A stretch of 64,000 nt of DNA from an uncultured Acidobacteriota bacterium (GCA_937859595.1 CALMAH010000011.1:124001-188000); one strand, 5' to 3'. Shown: positions 33,354 to 43,174, numbered from the stretch's first letter. Notes: generated from the letters alone by a model not told the origin. Numbers and translations: made by a program.

Positions 33354-35288
33354 TCACGCCGTTGCCGGATTGTTCGGTGTGATCGGCGGGATCAGCGGTT
33401 TCTTGAACCGTTCTTCGCCGGATTCCTCGACTGAAGGAGTTCCGTCGTCGTCAGGGGTACTATCGACAGGCTCGGTCCCTTCCAAGGGAAGTCCCGCAAC
33501 CACGCGTCTGATCTGAACGCTGTCGAGCGTCTCGAGTTCAAGAAGAGACTCGGAGAGCCGGACCATCGCCTCGGAATTGTCAGTAATGATCTTTTTCGCA
33601 AGTTCATACTGTTTCGAGATGATCTTCTTTACCTCTTGATCGATCCTGATCGCCGTATCCTCGGAATAGTCGCGGTGCTGGTTGATCTCGCGTCCCAGGA
33701 ATATCTGCTCTTCCTTTTTACCAAAGGTGAGCGGGCCAAGATCGGACATGCCGTACTCGCAGACCATCGCACGTGCGAGTTCGGTCGCTCGTTCGATGTC
33801 GTTCGAGGCGCCGGTGGTCACCTTTTCGTCACCGAAATATATCTCCTCGGCGATGCGGCCTCCCATGAGGATGGCGATCTGCCCGAGAAGATATTCGCGG
33901 GTGTAGCTGTGCCGGTCTGCTTCGGGAAGCTGTTGTGTAACGCCGAGGGCCATTCCGCGCGGTATTATGGTGACCTTGTGCACAGGGTCTGCCGAAGGCA
34001 CCTTTAGCCCGACCAGTGTATGTCCGGCCTCGTGATATGCGGTCAACTTCTTTTCCGCGTCGGAAAGCACCATGCTGCGGCGTTCCGCGCCCATGATGAC
34101 CTTATCCTTGGCGATCTCAAAGTCGGACATCATCACGACCTTTTTGTTATAGCGGGCAGCGTTAAGGGCTGCTTCGTTAACGATGTTCGCCAGGTCTGCA
34201 CCGGTAAACCCGGGAGTTCCTCGGGCGATCACGCTGATATCTACAGCCTCATCGAGCGGTATCTTTCGTGTATGAACCTTGAGAATTCCTTCACGGCCGC
34301 GAACATCGGGCCTTCCGACCACAACACGGCGGTCAAAACGTCCCGGCCTCAGCAATGCAGGATCCAATACGTCCGGCCTGTTCGTCGAGGCCATAAGGAT
34401 CACACCGTCATTCGACTCAAACCCGTCCATCTCGACGAGAAGCTGGTTTAGCGTCTGTTCACGCTCATCATGGCCGCCGCCGAGGCCCGCACCGCGATGG
34501 CGCCCTACGGCGTCGATCTCATCGATGAAGATTATGCACGGGGCATTTTTCTTTCCCTGTTCGAAAAGATCGCGGACGCGGCTGGCACCAACGCCGACGA
34601 ACATTTCAACGAAATCCGAGCCCGAGATAGAAAAGAAAGGCACATTTGCCTCGCCCGCGACCGCTTTTGCAAGCAGGGTCTTGCCGGTTCCCGGCGGGCC
34701 CACCATCAGAACGCCCTTGGGGATCTTTCCGCCGAGTTTTTGAAACTTTTGAGGATCTTTGAGAAATTCGATTATCTCCTGCAGTTCTTCCTTTGCTTCC
34801 TCTACACCCGCGACGTCCTTAAAAGTGACCCGCTTTTGCTGGTTATTCAGAAGCTTTGCCTTCGACTTGCCAAAGCTGAGCGCTTTGTTGCCGCCGGCCT
34901 GCATCTGTCTCAGCGTAAAGGCAAGGAAGCCGATTAGGAGCAGGAAGGGAAGTGCATTGATCAAGATCAACCAACCAAAACCGCTGGATGCCGGTTCGAG
35001 GTTTATCTTCGTGTCCGTACCTGCAACTGCGGCATGGATCTGGTCGCGAGCCGAATCGCTGGCGTCCAGTTTGGCAGTCAGCTTTTCATCGGCCTGATTC
35101 GTCATTTCGAGGCTGTCCGATCTTATCGTCACCTCTTTTATGTCCTTGTTCTTTATCTGCGTTATCGCTGCGTCAAAAGAAAGTTCCTGCGCCGGCTTTT
35201 TCTGGCTGCCATTCAGATACCAGACGAACAGCAGAGCGCTGGAGATGATCATTAACCACAATAGAACTTGTCTTGCTTTAGAATTCAA
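33354..35288 (-). CDS. ftsH: ATP-dependent zinc metalloprotease FtsH
   Basis: The 644-residue protein has two N-terminal membrane segments (about 8-24 and 104-125), the AAA+ domain with Walker A GPPGTGKT at 197-204, Walker [10 protein letters not shown], the second region of homology (GRFDRRV), and the M41 zinc site HEAGH at 419-423 with a later Asp/Glu ligand. Its length and order match FtsH throughout; the C-terminal tail is acidic and Pro rich. FtsH is an inner-membrane hexamer that degrades damaged membrane proteins and regulators such as LpxC. It follows tilS on the same strand, the widespread tilS-ftsH arrangement. Confidence 0.98.
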   Translation of the reverse strand: MNSKARQVLLWLMIISSALLFVWYLNGSQKKPAQELSFDAAITQIKNKDIKEVTIRSDSLEMTNQADEKLTAKLDASDSARDQIHAAVAGTDTKINLEPASSGFGWLILINALPFLLLIGFLAFTLRQMQAGGNKALSFGKSKAKLLNNQQKRVTFKDVAGVEEAKEELQEIIEFLKDPQKFQKLGGKIPKGVLMVGPPGTGKTLLAKAVAGEANVPFFSISGSDFVEMFVGVGASRVRDLFEQGKKNAPCIIFIDEIDAVGRHRGAGLGGGHDEREQTLNQLLVEMDGFESNDGVILMASTNRPDVLDPALLRPGRFDRRVVVGRPDVRGREGILKVHTRKIPLDEAVDISVIARGTPGFTGADLANIVNEAALNAARYNKKVVMMSDFEIAKDKVIMGAERRSMVLSDAEKKLTAYHEAGHTLVGLKVPSADPVHKVTIIPRGMALGVTQQLPEADRHSYTREYLLGQIAILMGGRIAEEIYFGDEKVTTGASNDIERATELARAMVCEYGMSDLGPLTFGKKEEQIFLGREINQHRDYSEDTAIRIDQEVKKIISKQYELAKKIITDNSEAMVRLSESLLELETLDSVQIRRVVAGLPLEGTEPVDSTPDDDGTPSVEESGEERFKKPLIPPITPNNPATA

Positions 35289-35437
35289 CTTAAAAGCCTC
35301 CCGACGGACAGCCGCAGCCGCACGTCAAATCCAACTCGGCTTGGATGAAACTGAGCGGTGTATCGTTGTAACCGAACCACCGGCTCTGTTTCAAGAGCCA
35401 ATCTTAAATTGTAGATGCCGAGGGCCCTTTTTTCAAC

Positions 35438-36415
35438 CTATTTGGGAACGTAAATCAGACTGCCGGAACTCCGCCTGACGGCGACATTTCCGGGGAGCTC
35501 TGCAATACGGCCGCTTTTCGTGCTGAGAATGAGTTGTTCTATGGCCTCAATATGCCGGAGAGAAACGCCGCGCAGGTCGCCGCGATTGGCCTTAAGCCAG
35601 AGGCGAAGCGTAGCTTTCAGTTCGTGTTTCGACAGTTGCCGCAAGGTGCTCAATGCCAATGCGGGCCTTGAAACATCAATTCCGTCCGGCAGGCCAACAA
35701 TAGGCGGGTTAACGCTTGGAGCGATCAACCCGGCAGTTTTTGCAAGTGTCTCAACGATCCTTGGATTGTATTTCTTCAACGCCGGGATCAGTTCGCGACG
35801 GATGCGAACGCGCGAGAACGCCGGGTCCGTATTCATTGCATCGGTGCGAAAATCGCATCCGGCGTCGCGGCAAAAACTCTCCGTGTCTTCGCGGAGTGCC
35901 CATCGAAGCAAGGGGCGGACTAGCAGAATGCTCTCATTTTCGAAGGTCCTGACCGGCGGCATAGCGGACAGTCCGGAAGGCCCGCTGCCGCGAATAAGAT
36001 TTAGCAGGAAGGTTTCCGCCTGGTCATTTATAGTATGGGCGGTGAGAATGGCAAAGGCATTGGCCGATCTGGCCATATTTAGCAGAAAATCGTATCGTGC
36101 GCGACGTGCGTTCTGCTCGAGGTTTCCCCTTTTTTTGATGGAGCCTTTTGCGGTTACGAAAGCAAAGCCGAGATCCTCTGCGAGGCGGCCCACAAAACGG
36201 ACATCCGAGCTACTTTCTTTACCTCGGAGCCCGTGGTCAAAATGGGCGACTATCAGGTGATTAGTGAGCTTTTCTCGTCGCCGGAGGTCTGCTAGTGCCA
36301 GAAACATCGCGACCGAATCGGCGCCGCCGGAGACCGCCGCTATGATGGTCTTGTCCGAGAAAGGCAACTCAAGCCGCCGCCATTCAGTGATCAGCCCGCG
36401 AACAAATCTGTGCAC
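35438..36415 (-). CDS. tilS: tRNA(Ile)-lysidine synthase
   Basis: The 325-residue enzyme has the N-type ATP-pyrophosphatase loop AVSGGADSVAM (SGGADS, 29-34) and the catalytic regions VAHFDHGLRGKESSSD and ILTAHTINDQAETFLLNLIRGSG. It then has the C-terminal half of the family up to SGRIAELPGN...RSSGSLIYV. It is at the short end of the family, so the C-terminal extra domains seen in E. coli are reduced. It adds lysine to C34 of tRNA-Ile2 so that AUA is read as Ile. Adjacent to ftsH, downstream of the AMIN-like gene. Confidence 0.95.
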   Translation of the reverse strand: MHRFVRGLITEWRRLELPFSDKTIIAAVSGGADSVAMFLALADLRRREKLTNHLIVAHFDHGLRGKESSSDVRFVGRLAEDLGFAFVTAKGSIKKRGNLEQNARRARYDFLLNMARSANAFAILTAHTINDQAETFLLNLIRGSGPSGLSAMPPVRTFENESILLVRPLLRWALREDTESFCRDAGCDFRTDAMNTDPAFSRVRIRRELIPALKKYNPRIVETLAKTAGLIAPSVNPPIVGLPDGIDVSRPALALSTLRQLSKHELKATLRLWLKANRGDLRGVSLRHIEAIEQLILSTKSGRIAELPGNVAVRRSSGSLIYVPK

Positions 36416-36481
36416 ACTACATTATAGACCGAAATTGCCGACGCGCGATGAGACAACATCTGCCAACGGGCCGCGGGGGAG

Positions 36482-37114
36482 CTATTTGTGACGGATATCG
36501 ACCGCGAGGCGGGTAGGATCTTTAAGTTCGATCACGCGGTAAGCATTGGGCGAGCCCACGCCCGCCACCCACTCGACCTGTGCCTCGAAATCGCAGGTCG
36601 ATCTGATCTCAAGAAGATTGGGCAGCATCGGTTGAAGCTCACGAAAAGCGACGGTTGGCTTGCCCTCTTCAGTATGTGCCCGCGCCGGCTCGAAGCGGAT
36701 CTGCAACCATCCGTCGCCTTTCAAGGGCACAACATCGCCGGAACCGCAGGCCCGAACCGGCTTGTCTATATACTCGATCAGATAGGACGGGAGTTCATTG
36801 CCCGAAAATTCGAATACCACGCGGTCAAAGCGGTCATGGCGACCCGTTCGGACATCGCTGAGAATGGCGGCCTCGGCGGGAGAGTTCTTCTTTTCCGTTC
36901 GCTCAACAGTGCCCTCGAAATCGCCGAACTCGACCGTACGCTCATCCGCGGGGGCGGAGCGAGCTGCAGGCTTGGACGTGGCCGGCTGTTCACCTCCCGC
37001 TGTGTGAGAAGCGACGTCCGGGCGATTCGCTGTGGTATTCGCCGGTTCGGCCTCCGAACATGCCGGCAGAAGTGCGGAAACGAAAAGAAGAAAAGCAATC
37101 ACCAGGTTTCTCAT
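36482..37114 (-). CDS. AMIN-like domain lipoprotein
   Basis: The 210-residue product has a lipoprotein signal (LVIAFLLFVSALLPACS, Cys about 19), a low-complexity Ala/Glu/Pro/Thr linker (about 20-65) and a C-terminal AMIN-like domain: RHDRFDRVVFEFSGNELPSYLIEYIDKPV...GDGWLQIRFEPARAHTEEGKPTVAFRELQPMLPNLLEIRSTCDFEAQVEWVAGVGSPNAYRVIELKDPTRLAVDIRHK. AMIN-type domains target proteins to the cell wall or membrane. It is the first gene of the AMIN-tilS-ftsH run. Its role is unknown; the periplasmic location follows from the Cys. Confidence 0.82.
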   Translation of the reverse strand: MRNLVIAFLLFVSALLPACSEAEPANTTANRPDVASHTAGGEQPATSKPAARSAPADERTVEFGDFEGTVERTEKKNSPAEAAILSDVRTGRHDRFDRVVFEFSGNELPSYLIEYIDKPVRACGSGDVVPLKGDGWLQIRFEPARAHTEEGKPTVAFRELQPMLPNLLEIRSTCDFEAQVEWVAGVGSPNAYRVIELKDPTRLAVDIRHK

Positions 37115-37170
37115 TTGACTGATCTTACACTATTATGCCGGTTGTTTTCAGCGACAAAGGCGGAGGGCAA

Positions 37171-37566
37171 ATGAGGAGGGCACATCTGATTTTCGGGCTG
37201 ATGCTGTTCGTGGTCTTTCTGATCACGGGACAGTTCATGCGAGCTGATTTCCCGGACAAAGAGGCGATCTCGCAAGAGCTTCGGCTTCTGATGCGTTCGC
37301 GGCATATCTACATCCTGTTCTCGGCACTTTTGCACGTGGTCCTTGGTATTTACTTGCGGAACACGAGCGGAGGATGGCGCCTATTGGCGAGGTATGGCGG
37401 ATCGTTAGTTCTTTTCGGGGCAAGTGTATTGCTGGTTTGGGCGTTCGTGGCTGAAACCTATTGGCATCTTGGCTATTCCGACCTCAGCCGGTTCGGCATC
37501 TATTCATCTCTTTTAGGCACGGCTCTTCATGTTATCGGCGGTATCGGAAGGGAACGTGAGCCATAG
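37171..37566 (+). CDS. Small integral membrane protein
   Basis: The 131-residue protein has four hydrophobic segments: LIFGLMLFVVFLITGQFM, IYILFSALLHVVLGIYL, SLVLFGASVLLVWAFVAETYW and IYSSLLGTALHVIGGI. It has no recognisable family. An Arg/His-rich cytosolic loop lies between the first two. An in-frame upstream ATG is at 37135, but the ATG at 37171 has a GGAGGGC ribosome site and begins the first membrane segment. Divergent from the AMIN-like gene and directly upstream of the alaS-like gene with a gap of 71 nt. Confidence 0.8.
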   Translation: MRRAHLIFGLMLFVVFLITGQFMRADFPDKEAISQELRLLMRSRHIYILFSALLHVVLGIYLRNTSGGWRLLARYGGSLVLFGASVLLVWAFVAETYWHLGYSDLSRFGIYSSLLGTALHVIGGIGREREP

Positions 37567-37619
37567 GTTCGCAAGATCTTCGGCGTTACCCCTGAAGGCG
37601 TGGCTATGGGATGTGTGCC

Positions 37620-37628
37620 TGTTATAAT
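37620..37628 (+). promoter_or_regulatory. Extended -10 promoter of the alaS-like gene
   Basis: A perfect extended -10 element, TGTTATAAT, ends at 37628. The start codon at 37638 is 9 nt further on, so the transcript would have a leader of at most a few bases. No clear -35 box is needed for this promoter class. Confidence 0.6.
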
Positions 37629-37637
37629 ACGGGTGTA

Positions 37638-39527
37638 ATGAGCAGTTACGAGAATCTTTCAGAAATTCAGCAATTCGCTGCCCGTGTGATCGCCGATCAT
37701 GCACGGGCGACAGCTTTTTCCATCGCCGACGGCATTCTGCCCGGCAACGAGAGCCGCAATTATGTGCTCCGCAAGATAATGCGTCGCGCGATCTATCATG
37801 GCCGCGAACACCTCGGCTTTAAGGAGCCTTTCTTTTATAAGGTGTGCGATCTAGTGGTCGATCAGATGCACGAGGCCTTTCCCGAACTTGCGGTACAGCG
37901 GGAATTTATCGGGAAGATGGTGCGGATGGAGGAAGAACGGTTCGCTAACACGATGACCGTCGGGCTGGGCAAACTTGCCGAACTTGAGATCGGCCCCGAA
38001 ACGGCAATAAACGACAAGTTCTTTCTCGAACTTGCAAAGCTCTACGATACCTATGGAACACCACGCGATCTGCAGCGGGTCTTTCTGGAAGAGAGAGGGG
38101 TCGTTCTCGAAGAAGAGGAATTCCTTGGCCGATTTGATGCGGCGTTGAATGAGCTTCAAAAACAGTCCGGTATCGGACAAACCCAGCGGAAGTCGGAGAT
38201 CAACCCAATATATTCAGAATTAGCCGGAACCATCGGGGCGGCTCGGTTTCTTGGTTACGAGACCACGCGAGTAGATAACACAGAGGTACTTGCGATAGTC
38301 AAAGGCGATGAGCGAGTTGAAGTCCTCGATGAAGACGATGAAGGGCTGATCGTGCTTCGCGATTCGCCGTTTTATGCGGAGTCCGGTGGACAGGTTGGCG
38401 ATACGGGGATGTTCGTCGGTGACTCTGAACTTCGGGTGAAAGTTGTTGACACGTTTGCTCCGCTTTCAGGATTGATCCTGCATAAATCAAAGGTCGAAAG
38501 CGGTTCGATCAAGGTCGGAGACAGGGTTACGGCAATTGTTGACGAGTTCAAACGCGATGCTACGCGGCGAAACCATACGGCGACCCATCTGGTCCACGCG
38601 GCTTTGAAAGAGGTTTTGGGCACGCATGTGAAACAGGCCGGCTCGGTGGTGGCCCCCAGCTATCTGCGGTTCGATTTTACGCATTATCAGCCGTTGACCG
38701 ACTCGGAAATACAGGAGATCGAAGACCTGGTTAACCGCCACATTCTCGAGAACGAGCCGGTAAATACGAACATGATGGCTCTTGAGGAGGCGATGCGTTC
38801 AGGGGCCGTGGCGATGTTCGGCGAAAAATACGGTGCCGAGGTGCGGGTCTTGAGCGTAGGCGACGGAAGATTCTCGATGGAGCTTTGCGGTGGCACACAC
38901 GTCCGGGCCACAGGTGACATCGGCACATTTAAGATCACTTCGGACGAGGCGATCGCGTCCGGTGTCCGCAGGATCAGAGCGATCACGGGCTATGATTCGA
39001 TCAATCGTTTTCGTGAGGACGAAATTCTGATCGATCGGTCGCTTGAGGCCCTCAAGACCCAACGGGACAATCTGCCGGACGCTATAAGAAAACTCCAGGA
39101 GGAATTAAAACGAACCCGCCGCGAGATGGAAGACCTAAAGCTGAAAGTAGCAACCGGCGGAGCTGCGGCAATGGGCAATGGCGATGAAACCCGCGATGTG
39201 AAAGGCGTAAAGGTTCTCGGAAAGATAGTTGACGGGCTGGATGCCAACGGCCAGCGCCAGCTTTCCGATACGCTGCTGGCACGTCTGAGATCGGGCGTAG
39301 TTGTCCTCGGCAGGACAGAAAATGGCAAAGCGAGCATAATTGTTCGCGTCTCGGACGATCTTAAGGATAAGGTCAAGGCGGGCAACGTGATAAAAGAGAT
39401 CGTGCCTATCGTAGGAGGACGCGGCGGCGGTCGTCCCGATATGGCGGAGGGCGGCGGTCCGGAGATCGAAAAATTGGCTGAAGCTATCGAGGCGGGATAT
39501 GTTGCGATAGGCGAAATGCTCAGCTAA
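37638..39527 (+). CDS. Alanyl-tRNA synthetase lacking the catalytic domain (tRNA-binding, editing and C-Ala parts)
   Basis: The 629-residue protein aligns with bacterial AlaRS only from about residue 270 of E. coli AlaRS (876 residues). It begins EIQQFAARVIADHARATAFSIADGILPGNESRNYVLRKIMRRAIYHG, which is the tRNA-recognition helical domain. The editing domain follows, with HTATHLVHAALKEVLG at 313-328 and CGGTHV at 417-422 (zinc/hydrolysis motifs). It ends with the C-Ala/DHHA1 part with GGRGGGRPDMAEGG at 593-606. The class II aminoacylation core (motifs 1-3, about 250 residues) is absent, and the sequence upstream belongs to another gene. Either the catalytic part is a separate gene elsewhere (split AlaRS), or this is a second, editing-only copy that clears Ser/Gly-tRNA-Ala. 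The start at 37638 is supported by a promoter; an in-frame start at 37611 is unlikely. Confidence 0.93.
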   Translation: MSSYENLSEIQQFAARVIADHARATAFSIADGILPGNESRNYVLRKIMRRAIYHGREHLGFKEPFFYKVCDLVVDQMHEAFPELAVQREFIGKMVRMEEERFANTMTVGLGKLAELEIGPETAINDKFFLELAKLYDTYGTPRDLQRVFLEERGVVLEEEEFLGRFDAALNELQKQSGIGQTQRKSEINPIYSELAGTIGAARFLGYETTRVDNTEVLAIVKGDERVEVLDEDDEGLIVLRDSPFYAESGGQVGDTGMFVGDSELRVKVVDTFAPLSGLILHKSKVESGSIKVGDRVTAIVDEFKRDATRRNHTATHLVHAALKEVLGTHVKQAGSVVAPSYLRFDFTHYQPLTDSEIQEIEDLVNRHILENEPVNTNMMALEEAMRSGAVAMFGEKYGAEVRVLSVGDGRFSMELCGGTHVRATGDIGTFKITSDEAIASGVRRIRAITGYDSINRFREDEILIDRSLEALKTQRDNLPDAIRKLQEELKRTRREMEDLKLKVATGGAAAMGNGDETRDVKGVKVLGKIVDGLDANGQRQLSDTLLARLRSGVVVLGRTENGKASIIVRVSDDLKDKVKAGNVIKEIVPIVGGRGGGRPDMAEGGGPEIEKLAEAIEAGYVAIGEMLS

Positions 39528-39554
39528 TTCTTTTTATTACAACGTTTGCAGGAC

Positions 39555-39586
39555 AAAAGGCGTCATATTTATATGCGTCTTTTTTG
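39555..39586 (+). terminator. Terminator of the alaS-like gene
   Basis: AAAAGGCG...CATAT (39555-39567) pairs imperfectly with ATATG-CGTCTTTT and runs into a T tract (39580-39585). Confidence 0.65.
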
Positions 39587-39614
39587 TTTTTTGCCTACAA
39601 GGGAGGAATTTTTT

Positions 39615-40070
39615 GTGACCTTTAAAGCTAGATATTTTATTGCAAGCCTATTTTTATTCTCAGCAGCTATGTTCGGTGCGTCGTCATTGAATGCCGGTTC
39701 TCCAACCGACGCAGCATATTATACGACGGCCACGGATCGATTTGTCGGGACATACCGACGCGAGTTTACGGGCCCTAGCGGGCTCTCGACAGAGATGCTT
39801 GATCTAAGGGAAGACCTTTCGGCGACCTTCACCGGGACCTATCAAAATCGGGGCAGCATATCGCTCGTGGGCAGTTGGACGCGAGCCCGCGGACGGGTGA
39901 TCGTCTCGTTCCCGCCGGTAGATGAAGGAGGCAAGGCGACTGTAATGGAATTTCAGCGGACCGGAGGATTTCTCTTTTTTACGTCGGGAAGCGATCTGAA
40001 GCTCTCTTCGGTGACCCCATCTGATTTTGCAAAAACGGGAAGTGTCTACGAACGAATTCGCCGCGGATAG
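39615..40070 (+). CDS. Small exported protein of unknown function
   Basis: The 151-residue product has a signal peptide (YFIASLFLFSAAMFGASSLNAG), then a region rich in beta strands: DRFVGTYRREFTGPSGLSTEMLDLREDLSATFTGTYQNRGSISLVGSWTRARGRVIVSFPPVDEGGKATVMEFQRTGGFLFFTSG. It looks like a small lipocalin- or copper-resistance NlpE-like barrel, but no family can be named. The start is GTG at 39615, with a GGGAGGA site 7 nt upstream; this is better than an in-frame TTG at 39546. It follows the alaS terminator, so it is transcribed separately. Confidence 0.75.
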   Translation: MTFKARYFIASLFLFSAAMFGASSLNAGSPTDAAYYTTATDRFVGTYRREFTGPSGLSTEMLDLREDLSATFTGTYQNRGSISLVGSWTRARGRVIVSFPPVDEGGKATVMEFQRTGGFLFFTSGSDLKLSSVTPSDFAKTGSVYERIRRG

Positions 40071-40178
40071 CATCACAGCAATTGGTAACGGCTGATCACG
40101 ATCTTCGGCTGCCCAGGTAAATGTTTTCAAACTTTTGACCCGTGGTAAGCGTTAAAGAATGAGGAAGTCGTTATTTGA

Positions 40179-40225
40179 ACACCGCTCGGGGACTACTGTT
40201 GTCATGATCCTCCCCCGGGCGGTGT
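40179..40225. repeat. Long imperfect hairpin upstream of the kinase gene
   Basis: ACACCGCTCGGGGA (40179-40192) pairs with TCCCCCGGGCGGTGT (40211-40225) with one wobble and one bulge, enclosing an 18-nt loop. It is not followed by a T run, so it is not a simple terminator. It lies 30 nt before the kinase start. Confidence 0.6.
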
Positions 40226-40255
40226 CTTACATCTAGGGAGACTTCTTGATCTTGG

Positions 40256-43105
40256 ATGATAAGCGCGGGGACCCATTTCGGCAGGTACGAGATCAGCTCA
40301 AAGCTAGGCGAGGGCGGAATGGGAGAGGTGTACGCGGCACGCGACCCGGAGCTTGACCGCCCAGTTGCAATAAAGCTGTTACCGCGAGAATTTACGAACG
40401 ACGCTGACCGCAGGAGCCGTTTTCGACAGGAAGCGCGGGTCGTTTCGGCCCTAAACCATCCGAACATCATCACGATCTACGAAGTAGGCGAGAACGAGGA
40501 GGGGAGTTTTCTTGCAACCGAGTTTGTCGAGGGGGTCACGCTTCGCGAACTGCTAAAACAGGAAAGGCCCTCGCTGACAAAAACTCTGAGAATAGTAGAA
40601 CAGGCCGCGAATGCGCTTGCTGCTGCCCACGAGGCGGGCATTGTCCACCGAGACGTAAAGCCCGAGAACATAATGGTCCGGCAGGACTCGATAGTTAAGG
40701 TGCTCGATTTTGGGCTAGCAAAGACGAAAGCGCCGCTAGGCGACCTTGAAGGCGAGGAAACCAACAAGACGGTTCCGGGAACCGTGATGGGCAGTGCCCG
40801 GTATATGTCGCCGGAACAGGCCCGGGGCCTGGAAATAGATGAGCGAACAGATATTTGGAGCCTCGGAGTGGTGCTTTATGAAATGCTCATCGGGTCTGCT
40901 CCGTTTGACGGAGAGACCACGGCAGACACAATAGCTTCAGTGGTTTACAAAGAGCCGGCTCCCCTTTCAGATCTGCTGCCGAGCGTTCCGGCGGAGTTGA
41001 ACCGTATAGCGAGAAAGGCACTTCAGAAAGACCGCGACGAACGCTATCAGAACGTAAAAGATCTTGCGTTGGACCTGCGGGGTCTGATCCGCGAGCTCGA
41101 TAACGTGAACAGCGGAGAGCGCTCTGGCCAAGACACATCGTCGCCCGGCTTTAGCGAAAATCCGACGATGATCCACGGGTCAGCGAGCTCGGAGCATCTG
41201 CTGGAGGGGGCGAAGACCGTGATCTCGTTCCGCAATGGGCCGCTTGCCTCCGGCCGGGTGGGCGACGTACTGAAACTCATTGGTGCGGCAGTGATCCTTA
41301 TGGCCATCGGGGTCGTCGCGGTCCTCGGCTTCAAGACATTTTTTGCTTCGGAGCCCAGTATGTCCGTGAGGGCGTTTGAACGCTCGCAGAGCACGAGAAT
41401 AAACACCGACGGAACGGTGGTCTTTCCTGCCATTTCGCCGGACGGCAAATATATCGCCTATGCCAGCGGCGAGGTCGGCAGCCGGAGCCTCGTTGTACGT
41501 CAGATCGCGGCAGAGAGTTCGATAACGGTTGTACCGCCCTCGAACCTCAACATACAGGCGATAAGATTCTCGCCGAGCGGCGACCACATTTATTATACCC
41601 AGACGAACGGCGATATGGCCGTAAACACGCTCTATGAGGTGCCGACGCTCGGCGGCCCGTCCAAAAAGCTACTGACGGATGTGGACAGTGTCATAACATT
41701 TTCACCGGACGGCAAGCGCTTTGCCTTTGTACGCCATATCCCGAAGACGAGCGAGGATGTGATCATTATGGCCGATATGGGCACAATGGCGACAGAGCCG
41801 CTGATCTCTAGCAAGGATGCAGGCTATAGCTTTTTTGTGAACAAGATAGCGTGGTCGCCCGATGGAGAAACCATACTTGCCGGTGCGGGCCACAGACAGA
41901 GCGGATTTGTGACCGCGACGGATGTTTTGGGGATCTCGGTTGAGAACAGGACGTTCAAGCGGCTTACGGATCGCGAATACTTCACGGCCCACAATTTTGC
42001 ATGGTTTGCGGATGGTTCGGGCTTTGTGTTCACGGCCCGCGAGACGCAAAACGACCCGTCGCAGATCTGGCGAGCGGATATGCCGTCGGGGTTGGTATTT
42101 CAGATCACCAACGATTTTAATGACTACGCCGACCTAGGCATTTCAGACGACGGCCGCAGCATTTTGACGATAAAAGGCGAGACGACCGGAGCCCTTTGGC
42201 GTTATTCGGTCTCTGGCCGCACCGCTCAGCAGTTGACGGCGGACAACAGGAACGTTTTCGGCATGTACGGCATAATGGAGACCGCCGACGGAAACCTTCT
42301 ATTTACACGAACCGAGGCAAAGGAATCTGATCTTTGGATCTCGGACGGGGACGCGCGTGAACCAAAAGCCTTTCACACGGAAGACGGGTATTCGATCGGT
42401 CCCGACCAGACCGCGGACGGGCGTTACATAGTATTTAACCTGCAAAAAGACCGCTCCTCCCGGATCTGGCGAATGAACGCCGACGGCACCGGGCCTATCA
42501 TGCTGACCGGAGGCAATGATGATGTGATCGATGTAAATCCGCAGGTGACCCCGGATGGGAAACATGTCGTGTTTCAGCGCAAATATGGAAATGACGACCG
42601 CTTTCGCATAATGCATGTGTCGATAGAGGGCGGCGATGCGGAAGTTCTCTATGAAGATGAGGACAGGGCAGTGTTTTTGCCGCGCGTCTCGGCGGACGGG
42701 CGGCGTATCGCGTTCGGAGCCTATCAAATGTCAACCTTTGAGAGAAAGCTTGTTATCGCTACCCTGGAAAATGGCAAGTTAGGCAGGATCGAACATGAAC
42801 ATTCGGTCGAGCTAATGTCGCGATTTACATGGTCTCCGGACAGCCGCAACCTTACGATCCTGACCAACCGAGGTGGGATCCAAAACCTTTGGAGGCAGCC
42901 GGTCGAGGGTGGCGAGCCCGAACCGATCACCAATTTCAAATCGGGCCGCATATTTAGCTTTTCATGGGCCCGCGACGGCCGGTCGATCCTGATCGCCCGC
43001 GGCAGCACGAACAACGACCTTATTCTTATCCGCGACACCTCCGGCGGCGAGCGGAATGATGTATCAAGACGGAACACCACGTTCCGCAAACGGGCAGCGA
43101 TCTAA
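40256..43105 (+). CDS. Ser/Thr protein kinase with a TolB/PD40 beta-propeller sensor
   Basis: The 949-residue receptor has a cytosolic PknB-type kinase (1-280): Gly loop GEGGMGEVY at 18-26, catalytic Lys40, HRDVKPEN at 131-138, DFG at 151-153 and SPEQ at 185-188. All catalytic residues are present. One membrane segment follows at about 340-361 (VLKLIGAAVILMAIGVVAVLGF). The outer part, about 370-940, is a TolB/PD40-type propeller with repeated FSPDGKRFAF-, SADGRRIAF- and WSPDGE-like blades. The architecture is common in Acidobacteriota and resembles a surface sensor linked to kinase signalling. The ligand is unknown. It is convergent with the TonB receptor gene. Confidence 0.95.
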   Translation: MISAGTHFGRYEISSKLGEGGMGEVYAARDPELDRPVAIKLLPREFTNDADRRSRFRQEARVVSALNHPNIITIYEVGENEEGSFLATEFVEGVTLRELLKQERPSLTKTLRIVEQAANALAAAHEAGIVHRDVKPENIMVRQDSIVKVLDFGLAKTKAPLGDLEGEETNKTVPGTVMGSARYMSPEQARGLEIDERTDIWSLGVVLYEMLIGSAPFDGETTADTIASVVYKEPAPLSDLLPSVPAELNRIARKALQKDRDERYQNVKDLALDLRGLIRELDNVNSGERSGQDTSSPGFSENPTMIHGSASSEHLLEGAKTVISFRNGPLASGRVGDVLKLIGAAVILMAIGVVAVLGFKTFFASEPSMSVRAFERSQSTRINTDGTVVFPAISPDGKYIAYASGEVGSRSLVVRQIAAESSITVVPPSNLNIQAIRFSPSGDHIYYTQTNGDMAVNTLYEVPTLGGPSKKLLTDVDSVITFSPDGKRFAFVRHIPKTSEDVIIMADMGTMATEPLISSKDAGYSFFVNKIAWSPDGETILAGAGHRQSGFVTATDVLGISVENRTFKRLTDREYFTAHNFAWFADGSGFVFTARETQNDPSQIWRADMPSGLVFQITNDFNDYADLGISDDGRSILTIKGETTGALWRYSVSGRTAQQLTADNRNVFGMYGIMETADGNLLFTRTEAKESDLWISDGDAREPKAFHTEDGYSIGPDQTADGRYIVFNLQKDRSSRIWRMNADGTGPIMLTGGNDDVIDVNPQVTPDGKHVVFQRKYGNDDRFRIMHVSIEGGDAEVLYEDEDRAVFLPRVSADGRRIAFGAYQMSTFERKLVIATLENGKLGRIEHEHSVELMSRFTWSPDSRNLTILTNRGGIQNLWRQPVEGGEPEPITNFKSGRIFSFSWARDGRSILIARGSTNNDLILIRDTSGGERNDVSRRNTTFRKRAAI

Positions 43106-43136
43106 AAAAAAGGCCCCTTTGAACTCAAAAGGGGCC
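43104..43136. terminator. Convergent terminator between the kinase and TonB receptor genes
   Basis: GGCCCCTTT (43112-43120) pairs with AAAGGGGCC (43128-43136). On the minus strand the stem runs into seven T (from the A run at 43104-43110), so it best serves the TonB receptor gene. Confidence 0.85.
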
Positions 43137-43174
43137 CATTCATTTTCACAGCCATACCTCAGCGAGGCAAGCCA

